NCBI GenBank assembly: GCA_020831775.1
Contig: JAFIFZ010000035.1
Coordinates: 25,901-89,900 of the forward strand
Origin: Phycisphaerales bacterium
GTDB taxonomy: Bacteria; Planctomycetota; Phycisphaerae; Phycisphaerales; UBA1924
Reading direction: 5' to 3'
Length of the DNA: 64,000 nt
Shown in pieces: positions 58,185-64,000 of the stretch; within the stretch, counting starts at the first letter, position 1; each line of letters starts with the position of its first letter. The notes below the pieces were generated by a model. That model made no database searches, was not told where the DNA came from, and saw nothing but the letters and a program-made list of their open reading frames with translations. The position numbers and the translations under genes are program-made.

Positions 58185-59273
58185 ATGTCTGTCAGTTTGC
58201 GTTGTGTGATTGTGTGTGCGGGCCTTGCTATACCGGCGGCTGCCTTGGCGCAGCCCGCTTCGTTCGATCCCTTTACAGTGACCACGCCCAATGACTCCGG
58301 TGCGAACACGCTGCAGACGCTGGTGTTGCCTTCGGGCGTGACGCAGAGCGGTGTGCAGTACACGACAATCTCCGTCGAGTTTGATTGGACGCCTGATGCC
58401 TTCGCGAATGCGCGTCAGTGGAACGCGATCTGGGCGCTGACCGATCGGGATCCTGCGCCGGGCGGGGCGGTGTTTTATGCGGACTTTGGACCATCGCTGT
58501 TCGCGAAGATCGCGCTTGTGCCGCAGTTCGAGCCCGGGACGCTCTCGTGGGTCGGCGTGCTGGAGCCGGAGGTTGTCGGCGCGACGGATCTGTACTTCAA
58601 CTGGGTCCAGTTTACCGCGTATACAGGCACGACCTGGTCGGACATCAGGATCACGCTGGACAGCCCGGCGATCGTCGAGACGCCTTTCAGCGGCGACACA
58701 ACGAACGCGCCGACCTGGACGCGTTTCCGAGACACGCGCGAGGGCTCGGGGGACTTTCCGAGCAATGTGCAGAACATCCGGTACGACGCGCTGCCGTTCT
58801 TTGTCGAGACCGACGGCATCTACCAGTTCACGACGCGGACGGATTTCGGGATCGGAGACCGCTGGAACGGCGTGATCGCGATCTACGAGAACGAGTTCGA
58901 CTCCGGCGACCCCGACGCGAACCGCATCGGGCTCTGGGTGGGCACGGCGCCGGGTGTGATCAACTTTGCCGACCGCACGATCGCCTTCGAGCTCGAAGAG
59001 GGTGTGCAGTACTACTTCCTGCAGACCGGACGCCGGTCGGGCGACGCCGGGCCTTACACCGGCACTGCTCGCGGTGTCGGCGGCGTGACTTTCGGGCTCC
59101 TGCCCGACTGTCCAGCGGATTTGAACGGCGACGGCGTGGTCGATGCTGATGACTTCTTCTTGTTCCTCTCGCTGTTCGCCGACGGGGATCCCCGTGCGGA
59201 CATCAACGGCGACGGGGTGATCGACGCGGACGACTTCTTTGCGTATCTGTCTCTGTTTGCGCAGGGGTGCTGA
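58185..59273 (+). CDS. Secreted protein with C-terminal GC-type dockerin
   Basis: 362 residues. A signal peptide (cleaved after about A-L-A-Q) leads to a ~280-residue beta-rich domain without recognised family, then two EF-hand-like dockerin loops, D-L-N-G-D-G-V-V-D-A-D-D-F and D-I-N-G-D-G-V-I-D-A-D-D-F, both with all calcium-binding Asp/Asn positions. The protein ends L-F-A-Q-G-C. Such terminal Gly-Cys dockerins are typical of Phycisphaerae secreted proteins and are thought to anchor or assemble them at the cell surface. GGAGATTATTC precedes the ATG. The two loops are near repeats of each other. Confidence 0.8.
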   Translation: MSVSLRCVIVCAGLAIPAAALAQPASFDPFTVTTPNDSGANTLQTLVLPSGVTQSGVQYTTISVEFDWTPDAFANARQWNAIWALTDRDPAPGGAVFYADFGPSLFAKIALVPQFEPGTLSWVGVLEPEVVGATDLYFNWVQFTAYTGTTWSDIRITLDSPAIVETPFSGDTTNAPTWTRFRDTREGSGDFPSNVQNIRYDALPFFVETDGIYQFTTRTDFGIGDRWNGVIAIYENEFDSGDPDANRIGLWVGTAPGVINFADRTIAFELEEGVQYYFLQTGRRSGDAGPYTGTARGVGGVTFGLLPDCPADLNGDGVVDADDFFLFLSLFADGDPRADINGDGVIDADDFFAYLSLFAQGC

Positions 59274-59286
59274 AGGCGCCCCGGGT

Positions 59287-59664
59287 TCACTGGGCTTCGT
59301 AGCGCACGATCTTCAGGCGATCGGGCAGCGGGGTGCGCTGCGGCAGCTTGAGCGATCCCGCGGGGGTCAGGATTGGCCGGTCGCTGTCGAGGTAGTGCAT
59401 GAAGAACGCGACGCGAAAGCGCCCGCCGCACGCCGCGAGATCGGGTTGCGACCATGGTTTGTCGGGATCGAGAAAGGCGTCGCCGTCGGTGGTGAGGAAG
59501 CGCTCGTCGTAGGCGGTCTGCCAGTTTGCAGCGGGGCGGTCGGGAACGGCCTGCACGAAGTGGCCGAAGTCGATGGGGCGGGGTGCGTCTTCGATCAGCA
59601 CTTCCAGCAGGTCGCACGGCTCGTCGGCCTCGATGGGGTGGACGCCGAGGATGGTGACCTTCAT
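59287..59664 (-). CDS. Small hypothetical protein
   Basis: 125 residues, acidic, beginning M-K-V-T-I-L-G-V-H-P-I-E and containing C-D-L-L-E-V-L-I-E-D. Not recognised. It follows the aminotransferase gene by 26 bases on the same strand, so it may be cotranscribed; it converges on the dockerin gene with a 13-base gap. No membrane segment, signal peptide or catalytic motif is seen. Confidence 0.55.
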   Translation of the reverse strand: MKVTILGVHPIEADEPCDLLEVLIEDAPRPIDFGHFVQAVPDRPAANWQTAYDERFLTTDGDAFLDPDKPWSQPDLAACGGRFRVAFFMHYLDSDRPILTPAGSLKLPQRTPLPDRLKIVRYEAQ

Positions 59665-59690
59665 GGGCTCGTTTTCTTTCGCGGTCGGGG

Positions 59691-60602
59691 TCAGACGACG
59701 GGCGTGCCCTCGCTTGAGGTCAACTCTGCGAAGAGTGACCGCAGGCGGGTCGTGACGGGCCCGCGGCGGCTGTCGCCGATTGGCCGGCCGTCTACCTTGC
59801 CGACCCATGCGAGTTCGCCCATGGTGCCTGTGCAGAAGACCTCGTCGGCGCGGTAGACCTCGGTCATCGAGATGTCGCGTTCGGCGCTGGGGATGCTGTT
59901 CTGCTCGCACAGGCCGAGCACTGTCTCTCGCGTGATGCCTTCGGGGCAGGCGACGAGGCGGCTGGTCTCGACCTTGCCCTCGGTGACAATGAAGACATGG
60001 GTCGCGTTGGTTTCGGCGAGGAATCCCCGGGGGTCGAGCATGATCGCGTCGTCGGCGCCGGCGTTGTTGGCCTCGATCTTGGCGAGGATGGACTGGATGA
60101 GGTTGCAGTGGTGGATCTTGGGGTCGAGGCAGTCGGGTGGGAAGCGGCGGACGCTGCTGGTGATGAGCGAGAGCCCGGCGGCGCCCACGGCGTCGTCGTA
60201 GACGGGCGGCTTGTGCTCGGCGAGGACGATGAGCGTGGGGCCGGATGTGTTCAGGCGGGGGTCCATGCCGCTGGTGAGCTTGACGCCGCGTGTGAGGGTG
60301 AGTCGGATGTGGACGGCGTCGCGCATGTTGTTGGCCTGGAGTGTGCGCCGGATCTCCTCGGTGATGCCTTCGTGCGAGGGGATCTCTTTGAAGGCGAGGG
60401 CCTTGGCGCTGGAGCACAGGCGGTCGAGGTGCGCTTCGAGGCGGAAGATGCGGCCGTTGTAGAGGCGGAGGCCTTCCCAGACGGCGTCGCCGCCCTGCAC
60501 GGCCGAGTCGAAGGGGCTGACGCCGGCCTTGTCGCGGTGGACGAGCTCGCCGTTGATGTTGACGAGCAGGTCCTTGTTGCGCTGGTCGAACTTCTGGAGC
60601 AT
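59691..60602 (-). CDS. Class IV aminotransferase (branched-chain or D-amino acid type)
   Basis: 303 residues of fold-type IV PLP enzymes. The N-terminal V-N-I-N-G-E-L-V and G-D-A-V-W-E-G-L-R, the PLP Lys region P-K-I-H-H-C-N-L-I-Q-S and E-T-N-A-T-H-V-F-I-V are class IV patterns; I could not find a fully canonical S-x-x-x-E-x-F-x-x-G-T. Start at ATG 60602, preceded by TAAACT 7 bases earlier and no Shine-Dalgarno. The sulfotransferase-like gene lies directly upstream. Substrate could be branched-chain or D-amino acids; not decided. Confidence 0.75.
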   Translation of the reverse strand: MLQKFDQRNKDLLVNINGELVHRDKAGVSPFDSAVQGGDAVWEGLRLYNGRIFRLEAHLDRLCSSAKALAFKEIPSHEGITEEIRRTLQANNMRDAVHIRLTLTRGVKLTSGMDPRLNTSGPTLIVLAEHKPPVYDDAVGAAGLSLITSSVRRFPPDCLDPKIHHCNLIQSILAKIEANNAGADDAIMLDPRGFLAETNATHVFIVTEGKVETSRLVACPEGITRETVLGLCEQNSIPSAERDISMTEVYRADEVFCTGTMGELAWVGKVDGRPIGDSRRGPVTTRLRSLFAELTSSEGTPVV

Positions 60603-60609
60603 GGCGGCG

Positions 60610-60615
60610 AGTTTA
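60610..60615 (-). promoter_or_regulatory. Candidate -10 element of a leaderless promoter (aminotransferase)
   Basis: TAAACT on the minus strand ends 7 bases before the ATG, with no Shine-Dalgarno. Confidence 0.5.
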
Positions 60616-60654
60616 CCTGCGGCGTTGAGATCGGGGGCGTCGGGGTGTGGGGCG

Positions 60655-61392
60655 TCAGGGGGTGAGGCGTCGGGCGTGGAGGCTGTCGTAGAGCTCGCGG
60701 CAGCGGGCGTGCACGCTGACGAGGGGGTCGGGGACGGGGTCGTTGTGTGGGCGGTAGGGGGCGAAGGCTGTCGAGCGGTAGACGCTGTCGTACCAGTGCT
60801 TCGCCCAGACGCCGTCGGTTTTGCAGGGGCCGGGGGCCCACGAGAGCATGGCGGGATCCCACGGGACGCCGAGGGCGTGGCAGAGGGCGCGGAGCATGCT
60901 CTCTGGGTTTTCGAGTACATCGCGGGCGTCGATGACCGGCGGGGGATTGCCGGTCTGGCGCTCGATCCAGTCGGAGAGCTCGGCCTGCTGGGGCAGGCCA
61001 AGGTCTTCGGGGGTGGGGTCGGGGATGACCTTGATGAACGAGGTGATCATCTCCGCGGGGTCGCGGATGAGCATGGCGTTGCTGAGGGAGAGGAGCCAGG
61101 ACCGGTCCATCTCGGGCGTGAGGTGGTGGGCCATGTGTTTTTGGTACCAGATCGGGCGGTCGCCGGGTACGGGGCCGGTCAGGTGCTCGACGATGCGGCG
61201 CCAGTCGCTCTCGTGGGCTTGAAGGATCTCGTCGCGACCGGGGTGGTCGGCGCCGGTGACGGTGAGGTAGTGGGCGTAGAGGGGCTCGTCGGAGACGGTG
61301 CAGTCGGCGCGTGCGCCCCACGAGCGGAGCATGGCGGTCGAGATGTTTCTGGGGCCGGACCACACGGCGATTCGGGCTGGCTCGGGCTGCAT
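60655..61392 (-). CDS. Sulfotransferase-like P-loop protein
   Basis: 245 residues. The N-terminal W-S-G-P-R-N-I-S-T-A-M-L-R-S-W resembles the 5'-phosphosulfate-binding loop of sulfotransferase-family proteins, and I-R-D-P-A-E matches the 3'-phosphate-binding region. The rest is helical with H-D-x and R-x motifs typical of the family. Directly upstream of the class IV aminotransferase on the same strand. In some plant and bacterial proteins the same two domains are fused, which suggests a shared pathway; the acceptor is unknown. TATTCT ends 6 bases before the ATG. Confidence 0.7.
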   Translation of the reverse strand: MQPEPARIAVWSGPRNISTAMLRSWGARADCTVSDEPLYAHYLTVTGADHPGRDEILQAHESDWRRIVEHLTGPVPGDRPIWYQKHMAHHLTPEMDRSWLLSLSNAMLIRDPAEMITSFIKVIPDPTPEDLGLPQQAELSDWIERQTGNPPPVIDARDVLENPESMLRALCHALGVPWDPAMLSWAPGPCKTDGVWAKHWYDSVYRSTAFAPYRPHNDPVPDPLVSVHARCRELYDSLHARRLTP

Positions 61393-61398
61393 GGCGGC

Positions 61399-61404
61399 AG
61401 AATA
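61399..61404 (-). promoter_or_regulatory. Candidate -10 element of a leaderless promoter (sulfotransferase-like)
   Basis: TATTCT on the minus strand ends 6 bases before the ATG. Confidence 0.5.
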
Positions 61405-61455
61405 CGGGATGCCCGGCCCGACGGGCGGCGGCGGGTTGACGGGATCCGGGGTTTG

Positions 61456-61461
61456 TATACT
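61456..61461 (+). promoter_or_regulatory. Candidate -10 element of a leaderless promoter (polytopic membrane protein)
   Basis: TATACT, with TG one base before (extended -10 type), ends 8 bases before the ATG at 61470. A TTGACG lies upstream but only 14 bases away, which is short. Confidence 0.45.
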
Positions 61462-61469
61462 CGCCGCCC

Positions 61470-62804
61470 ATGAGCGAAAGCAACGAACGAGCGGGGCGGC
61501 AGGACAGGGCCCAGGCGATCCGGGAAGACATCCGGCTCTGCCTGCGCCGGGTGGCCCGGAGTGACTTTCAGCGTGAGAAGGCGACGGATCGGGAGCGGGA
61601 GTTGCTCGCATCCAGCCCCGAGCCGATCACCAACGAGCTCGTGCAGGACTTCGTCGCCTGGAGGCGGAGCTTGCTGTGGGTCGCGGCGGCGTTCATCGCG
61701 CTGTACGCGGTGCTGACGATCGCGTCGTTTCAGACCTTCGAGCAGGTGGCGGCGTCGGGGGTGTCGTATGAGGACTACCGCGAGCAGGCCGAGGCGATGC
61801 CGGAGTGGTCGCGGGAGGGCCCGGTGCTGAGCCGCACCGAGTGGGAGGGGCGTCTGCGCGAGCAGGTGCGGGAGAACTTCGGGGAGGAGAATACGGACCT
61901 GATCAACGGGATCCTGGTGGTGTTCGCGTTTGCGGTCGTGGTCGCGGCGGTGCTGACGGTGCTGGCGGCGAGGCAGTGGAAGAGCGTGCGGGCGAGCCGG
62001 AGGTGGAGCCGCGCGGCGTGGCTGGTGATGTTCGGCGTGCCGTTCCTTGTCTCGTTCCTGCCGATCACGGCGATGATGGACTTTGAGCAGATCTCCGCGG
62101 ACCTGCAGGAGCAGGAGCAGATGCGGATGCTGCTCGGGGCGTCGTTCGCGCTGGGCGTGTTCATGACGATCGCGCCGAAGGCGATCGCGCTGTTTCCGGG
62201 GATCATCCGCAGCTGCATCAGCCTGAAGACGCTCGTGCCCGAGTCGGCGACCCCGGGCTGGATCGCGGCGCTGATGGCGCCGCTGTACGCGATCTTCCTG
62301 TTGACGCTGGTGAGCGTGATGAACCAGATGCAGGGCGACATGCTGCTGATCGGCGGCGTGCTGTGCCTGATGGCGGGGCCGATGATCTATGTCTGGAAGG
62401 CCGAGGATGTGGTCCGGCCTCACACGCCTGAGGAAACGACGACCGTGCTGCACGGGGCGAGGAAGCAGGCGTCGCTGCTGACGCTCGCTGGTGTCGTGCT
62501 GATCGGGGCGTTCATCATCGAGTTGCCGAACATGACCGCGATCGATGCGCTCAGCTTCGTCGCCGGCTTGGTGGGCAATGTGCTTCTGATGACGGTGGTG
62601 GCGGCGGACCTGATCGTCGCGCTGCTCTACCACAGCTACCGCCAGTCGCGGGAGTTTGCGGGGACGGAGATGGAGGCGTCGCTGGATTTGAAGTACAGGG
62701 CGTTGTCCGAGGTCGGGTTCACGGCGCTGCGAGGGCGGGGATCGGGTGCCGCCGCCTCGCCGGTGCTGTCCAGCGGACAATCGGGCGGTGATGGTGGCGC
62801 GTAG
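61470..62804 (+). CDS. Polytopic membrane protein of unknown function
   Basis: 444 residues. A charged N-terminus (~1-65) is followed by about eight membrane segments starting ~67 and ending ~412, with a soluble loop of ~60 residues after the first (A-E-A-M-P-E-W-S region). No recognised family signature. Divergent from the sulfotransferase-like gene with a 77-base gap that holds both predicted leaderless promoters. The C-terminal ~35 residues are Gly/Ser-rich and disordered. Confidence 0.65.
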   Translation: MSESNERAGRQDRAQAIREDIRLCLRRVARSDFQREKATDRERELLASSPEPITNELVQDFVAWRRSLLWVAAAFIALYAVLTIASFQTFEQVAASGVSYEDYREQAEAMPEWSREGPVLSRTEWEGRLREQVRENFGEENTDLINGILVVFAFAVVVAAVLTVLAARQWKSVRASRRWSRAAWLVMFGVPFLVSFLPITAMMDFEQISADLQEQEQMRMLLGASFALGVFMTIAPKAIALFPGIIRSCISLKTLVPESATPGWIAALMAPLYAIFLLTLVSVMNQMQGDMLLIGGVLCLMAGPMIYVWKAEDVVRPHTPEETTTVLHGARKQASLLTLAGVVLIGAFIIELPNMTAIDALSFVAGLVGNVLLMTVVAADLIVALLYHSYRQSREFAGTEMEASLDLKYRALSEVGFTALRGRGSGAAASPVLSSGQSGGDGGA

Positions 62805-62837
62805 TTTGGTTGCGATTGTTCCTTCGATGTAGCAGTG

Positions 62838-62872
62838 AAAACGCCCCCGCCGGACAGAGTTCGGCGGGGGCG
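62838..62872 (-). terminator. Rho-independent terminator of the beta-helix dockerin gene
   Basis: A perfect 11-base-pair stem CGCCCCCGCCG / CGGCGGGGGCG with a 9-base loop. On the minus strand it is followed by TTTT, about 45 bases after the dockerin gene's stop; on the plus strand there is no T tract. Confidence 0.75.
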
Positions 62873-62918
62873 CGGTGTGCGCCTCGGTAGATGAGGCTTC
62901 GGGTCCGTGGGGTCTGTC

Positions 62919-64000
62919 TCAGCAGCCTGCGGCGAAGGCGGCGAGGAAGGCGAAGAAGTCGTCGGCGTCGATCACGCCGTGGGTGTTGTAGTCGGCTCTG
63001 GGGTCGCCATCGGCGAAGAGCTGGAGGAAGAGGAAGAAGTCGTCGGCGTCGACGACGCCGTAGCCGGTGAGGTCGGGGGGGCAGGTGGGGCCGGTGCCGC
63101 CGGGCAGGTCGGCGGGGGCCTCGTAGGCGCCGTGGTCGACGGCGGGGGTGCTCGGGCCGGTGGCGGGGTAGTTGACGGCGTTGATGATGCGGTCGTTGCC
63201 TTCGAGGTCGAAGTCGCCGACGGCGAGCGAGCTGTCGCCCGCGTCAACGGAGGGTGAGTCCTCGCCGAGGCGGTAGTTGCCGTTCGCCGAATCGGTGAAG
63301 AGGGGGTTGTCGTCGATGTTGCCGGCGACCCAGTTGGTGGTGCTGCCGAAGGAGACCTCGACAGCGGCCTCTCCGCCCTCGATGTTCGACCACTCGGCGG
63401 TCATGCTCGAGTCGGAGCCGAGGGAGATCATGGGGAGGGTGGAGGAGAGCTGGTCGTTCCAGATGATGGTGTTCTGGACGGTGAAGTCCGTGCCGGAATC
63501 GATGAAGACGCTCTCGACGAAGCCGAAGAAGGGGTCGGCGGGGTTGTTGGCGATGGTGGAGTTGACGAGGAGGATGTCGGCGTTGTCGGCGTAGAGGGCG
63601 CCGGTGAGGGAGCCCTGGTTGTCTGCGATGAGGGAGTTGGAGAGAGCGAGCGAGCCGCCGATGAAGGTGATGCCGCCGGCCTCGTCGAGCGTGGCGGTGT
63701 TGCCTGCGATGAGGACGCGGTTGCCGGTGATGGTGTTGGGGTTGTTGGTGGTGCCGGAGCTGAAGATGGCGCCGCCGAAGAGTGAGGTGTTGTCGATGAA
63801 GGCGACATTGTCGAGTTCGAGGTCGACGCCGCCGGAGCCGCTGGAGCGCATGGAGATGGCGCCGCCCTCATCGCCTTCGCAGTTGGCGATGCGTGAGTCG
63901 CGGATGGCGGCGCTGCCGCGGAAGATGTAGATGGCGCCGCCGCGGTCGCCGGAGGTGCTGCCGTCGATGGTGGAGCCCTCGATGATCAGGTCGGCGCCGC
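62919..64000 (-). CDS. Secreted parallel beta-helix protein with degenerate GC-type dockerin (5' end outside window)
   Basis: The frame stays open to the window edge, so the N-terminus is missing; about 360 residues are visible. The body shows right-handed parallel beta-helix repeats (A-F-I-D-N-T-S-L-F-G-G-A-I-F, L-I-A-D-N-Q-G-S, S-T-I-A-N-N-P), the 'polymorphic outer membrane/choice-of-anchor' kind seen in planctomycete surface proteins. The C-terminal double dockerin loops are altered: D-L-T-G-Y-G-V-V-D and D-Y-N-T-H-G-V-I-D, losing calcium ligands, yet the terminal A-A-G-C is retained. An ATG at 63849-63851 is internal and not the true start. Confidence 0.8.
   Translation of the reverse strand, partial: GADLIIEGSTIDGSTSGDRGGAIYIFRGSAAIRDSRIANCEGDEGGAISMRSSGSGGVDLELDNVAFIDNTSLFGGAIFSSGTTNNPNTITGNRVLIAGNTATLDEAGGITFIGGSLALSNSLIADNQGSLTGALYADNADILLVNSTIANNPADPFFGFVESVFIDSGTDFTVQNTIIWNDQLSSTLPMISLGSDSSMTAEWSNIEGGEAAVEVSFGSTTNWVAGNIDDNPLFTDSANGNYRLGEDSPSVDAGDSSLAVGDFDLEGNDRIINAVNYPATGPSTPAVDHGAYEAPADLPGGTGPTCPPDLTGYGVVDADDFFLFLQLFADGDPRADYNTHGVIDADDFFAFLAAFAAGC

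Overview
The window is GC-rich bacterial chromosome, almost fully coding, and most likely from a planctomycete of the class Phycisphaerae. I infer this from several signs. Two secreted proteins end in a 'GC-type' dockerin (double D-A-D-D-F-F loop with a terminal Gly-Cys). ECF sigma factors are coupled to membrane serine/threonine kinases. There is a zinc-ribbon protein with the CxxCGYDL motif, a bifunctional GlmU-like protein of the planctomycete/Bacteroidetes type, and a complete mreBCD set, which many other planctomycetes lack. No phage, insertion sequence, CRISPR array, tRNA or rRNA was seen. The region reads as stable housekeeping chromosome with several uncharacterised membrane and envelope cassettes.

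Layout. 1-3.8 kb: tail of a WYL regulator, a CBS-bearing site-2 protease, gamma-glutamyltransferase, a GNAT acetyltransferase. 3.9-7.8 kb: purD, then an ECF sigma factor and a transmembrane Ser/Thr kinase. 8.1-12 kb: a secretin with a long C-terminal extension and a TPR lipoprotein. 12-20.2 kb: recJ, a PduO-type adenosyltransferase, a MazG-like enzyme, rpsL-rpsG, a DUF899 protein, pgi, ppa, hpt-coaE. 20.2-28.4 kb: rho with a long disordered N-terminus, a three-gene membrane/TPR/flippase-like cassette, a DUF444 VWA protein, a zinc-ribbon membrane protein. 28.3-32.2 kb (minus strand): a Gld-type ABC transporter. 32.3-34.4 kb: a PAS-GAF-receiver protein and a small membrane protein. 34.4-42.2 kb (minus strand): mreB-mreC-mreD-glmU-like-polA-prmC, many joined by 4-base ATGA overlaps. 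42.4-46.8 kb: a coiled-coil membrane protein and a second ECF/kinase pair. 46.8-53.1 kb: trpD and, divergently, a coiled-coil membrane protein followed by a double-VWA membrane protein. 53.1-58 kb: a QueC-like protein lacking catalytic residues, then the Anbu (ancestral proteasome-like) cluster: circularly permuted ATP-grasp, alpha-E protein, Anbu, transglutaminase-like protease. 58-64 kb: two dockerin proteins flanking an aminotransferase/sulfotransferase pair and a polytopic membrane protein.

Four sequence-wide signals stand out. (1) The tetranucleotide ACGT is almost absent: five occurrences found by eye in 64 kb, with Asp-Val, Asn-Val, His-Val and Tyr-Val almost always written with a T-ending first codon. 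(2) Many genes without a Shine-Dalgarno sequence have a TAnnnT hexamer ending 6-9 bases before the start codon, as expected for leaderless mRNAs. (3) A dispersed ~50-base repeat with a hairpin and one compensatory base-pair change lies just 3' of genes, always in the same orientation relative to them. (4) RpsL naturally carries Arg at position 88, the classic streptomycin-resistance site.

All calls rest on reading the sequence and translated frames by eye. No database search was possible.
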